Of a stretch of 64,000 nt of DNA, positions 53,844 through 61,900 are shown in pieces (position 1 is the stretch's first letter; each line of letters begins with the position of its first letter). Source of the DNA: Parietichytrium sp. I65-24A. Its lineage: Eukaryota > Sar > Bigyra > Thraustochytrida > Thraustochytriidae. The stretch covers positions 248,001 to 312,000 of the forward strand of contig BLSF01000009.1 in the NCBI GenBank assembly GCA_012862575.1. Direction: 5' to 3'. The notes beneath the pieces are model-generated. The model was not told where the DNA came from, searched no databases, and was given only the letters and a program-made list of their open reading frames with translations. The translations under genes and the position numbers were made by a program.

Positions 53844-54323
53844 CTAATTGGGAGCATCGACGAGATCCTCTGCCCGCAGCCTGGTTACCTGCTCGCCTTT
53901 GTTACGCATAATATCCTCGATGTTACGCTCTGTGTCGCTGAACCAGCCCAGGTTGTCGGCAATCAAGTGCAGCTTGGTGCAGGCACAGTGCACCAAGACC
54001 ACCCCTTCCTGATAGGACTTTTTGCTGATCAATTTCACCGTTCGCCTGTCATCCTCACAGGTCTGCTCGCATGGCCCTTTGTAAGTGCACGTGAACGCTA
54101 TCGCCATCTTCCCGCCGAGCTCCTTGTTGGACCTCTTCTCCATCTGTGTTTTGATGTTCTCCAAAACCCTTCTCAACCGCTCGTCGACCTGGTCTCCCTC
54201 GGACCCTTCTTCTTTCTTGCTGGACCCTGTGCTAAAAGCCCTCACAGGAGGCGCAGCGCCAGCCGCGCGAAACAGTCTCGCTGCGCCGGACCTCGCCCAC
54301 GCCGTTCGAGAAAGTGTCAACAT
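53844..54323 (-). CDS. Mitochondrial DNL-type zinc-finger protein (Zim17/DNLZ/HEP1)
   Basis: Partner protein that keeps mitochondrial Hsp70 soluble and supports protein import and iron-sulfur assembly. It has 159 residues from an ATG. The N-terminus (about 1-32) is Arg/Ala/Ser-rich without acids, as in matrix presequences. The DNL domain is clear: SYQEGVVLVHC...HLIADNLGWF and ERNIEDIMRNKGEQV. Oddity: the zinc site departs from the family's two CxxC pairs. The first part has Cys79, Cys85 and Cys89 (CxxxxxCxxxC), and the second is Cys113-Ala-Cys115, one residue shorter than CxxC. The flanking sequence is otherwise well conserved, so the protein is probably functional with changed ligand geometry. 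Confidence 0.9.
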   Translation of the reverse strand: MLTLSRTAWARSGAARLFRAAGAAPPVRAFSTGSSKKEEGSEGDQVDERLRRVLENIKTQMEKRSNKELGGKMAIAFTCTYKGPCEQTCEDDRRTVKLISKKSYQEGVVLVHCACTKLHLIADNLGWFSDTERNIEDIMRNKGEQVTRLRAEDLVDAPN

Positions 54324-54656
54324 CTCTCCCTTTGCGACTTCCGACGGTCGACGACCTGTGTGTGTGTGTGAGTGTCTGGGTTTCGTTCTTGCAGGAATCC
54401 AAGCTTCACCGAGTCAGTCGCACTTGCAAGCTTCACGCAAGCTTCACGCAAGCTCAGCAGAGGGTGTGGTGTTCACGACTTCGCTTGAGAGGGCTCTCAT
54501 CAGAAGACACCTAAACTTCCGAGCTTGCAGAACTGAGAGGTACTCACTGTCAGTACGTCAGTGCTCAGTAATCAGTGCTCGCTCGCTCGCACAAAAAGAG
54601 ATTCGAGTACCACTGCTCTGAGATACAACAAGTCCTTGTCAAACAATGATTCTGTG

Positions 54657-54690
54657 TACTCACAGTCAGTACTCAGTACTCAATACTGGT
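54657..54690. repeat. AGTACT-rich intergenic motif cluster
   Basis: It contains actcacagtcagtactc at 54658-54674, identical to 18873-18889, followed by further AGTACT units. Confidence 0.6.
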
Positions 54691-55451
54691 ACCACCACTC
54701 GCTGTTATCACCGCAGCTTTCGCTTGTGTCAGTAGAGAGACAGTCAATTCATCCTTCAATCATCTTCAAAATGAAAGTCCAGAAGGTTTGGTTGGTTTGG
54801 TTTTCCATTTGCACGTGAACGACTGACTTGCGATAAGCTTAACACCAGATACTACCATTTACTAATTTTTACTACTAGGTGAAGTTAGATGCGAACACAT
54901 TGCAAACCTTCTCACCCTTCAAAAGCCTGCATAATGCCGGTAATGTGGTGGTCTATTGGATATTGACCTACTCTTATGTAAGCGGTGAACCATCCCGTCG
55001 CTTTGGCCGAAAGCCCTGGGAATTTCATGGGATTTAATGGAATTCATTGGATTCATTCGCCACATAAGCTATAGTCATTCTCTCGATGCTGCCTCGCTCA
55101 GCTCAACTCAAAGGCTCATAGGCTCTACTCTCTCAGACTCAACTCGCCCACAACGTCTCTCACCAACAACCCACATCATCAGGAGCAGCGAACAGAACGA
55201 GCAAACGGTCGCCTCGCCTAGGCCTGGCCTAGTCCTCTTCCATACTCAAAACTACCCAAATACCTTTCCAACTACGCTTCATATTCCCAACTACAATCAC
55301 CCGAAAAAGACGTTAGCGGCTAGTGCTCCCTCCTCCCCTTACCGCACGCTACCCCCATCTACACCTTTCCCTTAACCTCCTCCGCCCCTACCCGCCCCGC
55401 TAGCCCACGGCGTAAGACATGGGGGTAGAAGAAATTAGAGCGAAAGTGACG

Positions 55452-55471
55452 AGTGAGAGAGAGTGAGAGAC

Positions 55472-55502
<31 letters not shown>
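55452..55502. repeat. GA microsatellite upstream of dynein
   Basis: A GA run of about 25 nt with flanking GAGAGTGAGAGA, about 450 nt upstream of the dynein start codon. Confidence 0.85.
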
Positions 55503-55955
55503 CAACAACGAAGGCGGACGCGCAGAAGAACCGGTGTCCCTCCCTCTCAGCGACAGAGTGGCGGTGTCTCTCGCGCGAGAGAGGCAAGAGAGGCAAGAGA
55601 GGCAACTGGCGCGCGCAAGGAGGAGAACCGAACGGAGAACCGGCCCAATATTTCGGCCCTTCCGCAACCCACAAACCACAAGCCACAACGCTCAAGCAGA
55701 TTTGAGTTGCACGGTTTTTGGGCTGCAGCATATTGCAAATTGCAACTTACAAGTTGCAAATTGCAAGTGGCTCGTTGTTCATTGTTCGTTGTTTGTTGTT
55801 TGTTGCGGGCTGACTCTGCGCAAGAGGAGGACGGAGCATAGAAGCAAAGGAAGAAAGGAAGAAAGGAAGTGAGAAGGACGTGGGCAAGTGAGCAAGTGAA
55901 CAAGCGAGCAATTGTAAAAGCGGGAAGGACAAGGTAGTGTCGCGGCATTCCTGGA

Positions 55956-58900
55956 ATGGCGCACGCGGGCGAAGCTCCGTCATACACGCAGGAGCATCGC
56001 GATGGCGCTCCGGCGGAGGTCCGCGCGTGGGTGCGCAAGGTGCTGGTGATGGGCCTGGAGCTGGGCAAGGATTCGCAGCTGAGTGAGTTCGAAAAGTGGG
56101 AAGCGGAGCGGGGAGATGCAGTGCTTTCCGAGTTTCTCGGCGCGGACACCCCTGCCGACACCTGTTTGGTGCTGCACTGCGCGGGCAACGGGACCGACCT
56201 GGGTCACGCCGTGATGCTGCCCGGCGCGCTGCCGACCGAGGGTCTCGGCGGACGTAGACAGGTTTATCTTTGCAAGACGTGCACCGGGACGGTGACAGAC
56301 TATCACGACGGGCTCGAGTTCGGAGTGCTCACTGGCGACGCTCTGGCGGACCTTGGAGACCTGCTGAAAGAGGTTTACGAGCCGCTGCTGGACATGCCCT
56401 CCGCCAGTGCACAGGGCAGAGCGGGAAACAATAATAAGGCCGCAGCACATGCGATTGCGGACGACGGAGTCCGAGAGCCGGGGGCAGAGGAGCGGGACGA
56501 GGAGGAAGCCAAGGACAGGGACGAGGCATCGGAGAGCGATGAACGCGTCGCCAGGAAGGAGCAAGTGCTGGGTGAGTCAGCAGCCATCACGTCGCTGAGT
56601 CGTGAGCTGCGGTCCAACATGCAAAAGTTCGAGTCGCAGATTGAGCACGCCCTGCAGCAGATTAACGGGGACGTGCAGCTCTACATCCCGGATGTGCAGA
56701 TCGACGACATTACAAAGATCACTGAAGACTACGAGACGATGAATGAGCTCGAGAACGCCTTGGAGGAGTGGTCCAAGGCCGTGGCCCAGGTGGTGGAGCA
56801 GGAAACTAAAAAGACTCCGCAGCGGTCGGGGCCCCTCGCAGAGATCGAGTTTTGGAGAAAACGAAACGCAGCTCTCAGCGCACTCTATGAGCAAATCAAT
56901 CTCCCCAACGTTCAACTCATGTTCAAGGCGCTCGAGCTCATAGAAGCCAACATGCTGCCTACCTTTAGGTATCACTTCGTGGAGCTTACCAAACTTTATG
57001 TCGAGGCCAAGGACAATGTGAAGTTTCTGTCCACACTGGAACGTCATTTTAAGAGCATCTCATCTGGGACCCTGTCCTCCATTCTGGACACCATTCCGTC
57101 CATGATGAACGCCATACGCATGGTGTGGATCATTTCTCGGCACTACAATACGGACGAGCGGATGGTGCCTCTCATGGAGCGCATCGGATCGGAGATCGCA
57201 GAGAAGGTGGCAACAGAGATAAATATTCGAAACATTCTCCGCAAGGACCCTGAGTCTGCCCTGAAAACCATTGACGAGGCAAGGACCGTTTTGGAGACTT
57301 GGTATAGAACGTATATGACCGTCAGAGAAAAAATTGAGGCCAGCGGAACCGACCATCGCTGGGAATTCGACCGCAAACGACTGTTCGAGCAAACGAACTA
57401 CATGGCCAAAATTTGCGAAAATCTGCATGAGGTTGCCATGGTGCTCGATCAGTTCCAGAAGTTCCTTGGTCCGGAACTAAAAGCAGTCACCGGCGACTCG
57501 GAAGGCATCGACGAGGTGATTCGCCGAGTGGAAGCCCTCATCTCGCCGCTCGAGACCGTTCCGTTTGACATATTTGACAGGAGATACAAGACAAGCTGGG
57601 ATGCTGTCATGTCTCAGTTCCGAGACAAAGTCGATGAGATTGAGGAGATGACGAAGAGTTTCATAGATACGTCCTTCCAGAAGCTGCGCTCTGCAGAAGG
57701 TGCGTTTGACCTTCTGCAGAACTTCCAAAACATCCAGAGTCGCGAGTCGATCAATCGCCAGATGATGCAAAAGTTCGACGATATCCTCCTGCAGTACAGC
57801 AAAGAGCTCGAGAGGGTTAGGGAGAACTTTCAGCAGCAAAAGTCATCTCCAGCAGTATTCAAAAACTTTCCTCCAGTTGCGGGGGCTATTTCTTGGGCCA
57901 ATCACCTCTACTATCGTGCAAAGCGCCCAATCATGAGATTCAGAAAGATGGAGTCTTGGTTCGAAGGCTCAAAGACGTGGCAGAACGTAATGAACGAGTA
58001 CATGAGCTTTGCGAAGGAAATCAAAGAATACAACAAGGCAATTTATGCTCAATGGCAGGAGAAAGCACACGCTACCTCGCTTCTGCTTCAGCAACCCGTG
58101 CTTGGCCCGCCACTTATTCCCGTGGACGATGCATCTGGGTCGAACGCGCAGCACCACAACGCAGGACTTCAGCAACAGCAGGCGGCCAGCGGAAAGCCTT
58201 CGCCAGGTTTTCGTTTGCCAGAACCGCCATACTATGTCAATTTTAGCGAGGACCTTGTACGACTTATCCGCGAAACCAAATATCTAGACAGGATGGGATA
58301 CAAAGTCCCTGAGGCTGCTCTCAACGTAGCCTTACAAGAGGATAAATATCACGGCTATGTCCAATCCCTCAAAGAAATGCTCCGCAATTACGATAACATC
58401 ATGGCCAGCTTGACGCCTGTGGAGCTCCGCTTAGTTTCGCGCAGGCTGGAGGAACTCCAAGCCGAGCTACTTCATGGGTTCGATCCTTGCAACTGGTGCT
58501 CTCTACACATTCCGACCCTCATTGAGCGCTGCACAAAAGCCATCAACGAGTTTCAAGGCGTCGTGAGCCAAATTCACAAGTCGTCGGGAATGATCGAGGA
58601 GGTCATTGGAAAAATTGAAGGCACGCATCTTATCGACTGGTCTAGTTTCGCCGATCGGCTTGCAAAAGGGGCAACAGCCGCAAATGATTCTTCTGAAGTC
58701 GAGGCATCTGAGCCAGCTGAGCCCGGCTCGCCTTCTGTTCTCCACAATGAGGATGGCACCTTGGAAATCTCCGTCCTATACGAACAGCTCGAAAAGACTC
58801 GTCAAAAGAAGATTGCTACCTTGGTGCGAAATTACCGATCAATTAGCCCTTTGCTGGTGAAGGTGGAAGAAATCGTTGCTTCGAGTAACACTGGAGCAAG

Positions 58901-61900
58901 CCCCGCTCTTGCCGAGTTCTACAAGTACTGGGAAAAGAGAATGTATAACGCCATCACAAAGATGGTCGTACGTGGCATCTCCAGCTTCGAGGTGCTGCTG
59001 AACTTGGACCGTGATGCGGATGGAGCGCTGAGTACTCTTGATACCGGGGGCGAGAGCAGAGTTTCCAAACTACGGCCTGCCCTCTGCAGCGTGCACGCCA
59101 CCCTAAACGGCAGTGACGTCAGTGTAACGCCTGCTCTGACAGATATTTACAAATACGTGAGCAGGATTGTGCGCAATATTGTGGAGAGTTCCAAGTCTTT
59201 CCATAGGTGGATGCGAGGTACCTGTAAAGAGTGTGAGCCGGTGTTTGTCAGCGAAGACGAGGATCCAATAATCTTCAGTTTCTACCAAGACATCTCCAAG
59301 AATCCACAGGTCATCAAGCTTATGTTGGGCCTCAATCACAGTTTTCAGTCAACATTTGCAGTTGTTCGACGCTACTTGGACACCTGGCAGCGATACGACG
59401 AAGTCTACGGCCTATGGAACGCCAAGCGCCGCGAGCAACTCGGTCGCTTGAGAGACGAAGCGGTCTCGACCGTGTACTTTGATAACCGCATTTCGATGTT
59501 TGATCGTCTAGCACACGGAGTTCGGGCTCAGCCCTCGAGGAAGGATATTGACTTTTTACGAATAGACTGCTATGCTGTTCAAGCTGGTCTCGCCCAGAAA
59601 GCATCCGAGTGGTCTGTCGAGTACGGCAAAATTTTGTTTGACGTCGCGAAATCCCGCCTGAGTGCCATCAACGACGAAGTGTTCCAAGCTCGGGCAACCC
59701 TTGACTCTGACCCGAATAATCTTGAAGAGCTCAAGTATGTGCTTAACGTCATCACCTCCGTTTCAGAAAAGACAATGATCAAGGAGCTGGAAGTTGCTGA
59801 CGTCATGGAGAGTTTCAGGACTCTGACAAAGTTCGGGCTGACCCCCGAGAAGCTCTTGGACTCTGCTTTGAGCGGATCATCCGAGCCAAAGTCGCCCAGT
59901 GGCAACCCTCTCGAGCAATCTGACGAAGTTAGGGAAGCACAACAGTGCTTTGAAAATGCCGAGCAGCTGGACAGTACGTGGCACAAACTCGTGATTGATT
60001 CCAAGACCAAGGATCTTCGAATGAACAAAGTGAAAGAGAAGTTCCGCAAGGTCACGCAGAGCGACGCAGAGGCTTTTGCGGAGGAAGTTCGCGCGCTGCA
60101 GACCAGGTTTGATCGCACCGGTCCGGGCACCAAATCTGGTGGCGACGCCGAGCTGGACGAAGGCGTAGAGCTCATCGAGCAGTATGTTACTGAGAGTGGA
60201 AATATGTTCAAGCGTCGAGAAGAAATCGTCAACGCTCAGCGACTCTTCAACCTGGATATTACTTCTTTCCCTGAACTCAATCAGGTGAAGAATGAGCTTC
60301 AAAGGCTCCAGCAAATATATGGCCTATACTCGGAGCTCAAGCGATTCGAGTCAACGATGTCAAATATGCTCTGGAGCGAGCTTGATGCTCACACTCTGAT
60401 GAAGGGGGCGGAGGACCTCGAAAAGAATCTACGCAAGCTGCCTAAAGAGCTTCGTGCGTTTTCAGTCTTTGATGCTGTCGAGCAATCCATCATTCGATTC
60501 AGAGACAGCATCCCTCTCATTCAGTCGCTGAAGAATGACGCGATGAAAAAGCGCCACTGGGACAAACTTTCGAAAGTGACTGGTGTAGCCTTTGAAATGG
60601 ATCCTAAGACTTTCACCCTTGGTGCGCTATTTGCGATGAAACTTGCCCGGTTTGAGGAGGACATCGCTGAGATTGTCAACGAAGGTGCGCAAGAGGCGAA
60701 AATCGAAAAGGCTCTCAAGGACATTGAGGAGAAGTGGAGCGAGACCGACTTTGCTGTGGCAAAGTACAGCAAAGGCAACGTGGACAAAGGATTTGTCCTG
60801 CGCTCTTGTGACGAGATCAAGCTTGAACTGGAAGATAATATGCTCAATCTTCAGACCATGGCTGGTTCGAGATTTGTGGTTTCCTTTTCCGATGTTGTGC
60901 GAAAGTGGGAGAAGCAGCTTAATCACGTCTTGGAGACAATCGATGTGTGGCTTAAGGTGCAAAGTAAATGGATGTACTTGGAGTCCATTTTCATTGGCGC
61001 CGAAGATATTCGCATGCAGCTCCCAGAAGAAGCCAAAAAGTTCGATCAAGTGGACAAAGGGTGGAAGCTAGTAATGGCATCAACTGCAAAGAGCCCAAAT
61101 GTCATTGAAGCCTGTCACGCGGAAAATAGGATCGAGACCTTAAAGGCCCTCAGTGAGCGTCTTGACCTTTGCCAAAAATCCCTCAGCGACTACCTCGACT
61201 CGAAAAGGAATGCTTTTCCTCGCTTCTTCTTCATCTCAGACGATGAGTTGCTCAGCGTCTTGGGAAGCTCCGACCCGACCTCAATTCAAGTACACATGCT
61301 CAAGCTCTTTGACAACACGAAGACCTTGAAATTCTCGCGCGGGGCGAAAACTGTCATCGGAATGGGGTCCAGCGAAGATGAGGAGTTTTCATTTGATCTG
61401 CCTTCCATTGTCGAAGGACCGGTCGAGCAGTGGATGACCGGAGTGGAGAATGAGATGCGCAGATCGTTGCAAATCATCAGCAAGCAGGGTGTCTTCTTCT
61501 ATGCCAAACAGGATCGCGTCCAATGGGTCGATGACAACTTGGGGATGGTCGGTCTCCTTGGCACACAGATCTGGTGGACCTGGGAGGTTCAAGACGTGTT
61601 CAATCGTGTGCGCGAAGGAGACAAACACGCGATGAAAAACTTTGCCGAGAAATTGACCTCGCAGCTCAATGATTTGGTCACAGTTGTGCGGCAGGATATC
61701 TCCAAACACATGCGCAAAAAGGTCAACGCTTTGCTCATCATTGACGTTCATGCTCGCGACATCGTTGATAGTTTTGTTCGCGATTCTATCCTCGATGAGC
61801 GCGAATTCGCCTGGGAGTCGCAGCTGAGATTCTACTGGGACAAGGACAAGGATGACGTCCAAATCGGCCAGTGCACCGGGTCATTTGATTATGGCTATGA

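Larger units (their letters stand above)
54324..55955. other. Divergent intergenic region between Zim17-type gene and dynein
   Basis: Promoters of both genes. It holds AAGCTTCACGC tandem units near 54427-54455, AGTACT motifs at 54541-54575 and 54657-54690, and a GA microsatellite at 55452-55502. No gene assigned. Confidence 0.5.
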
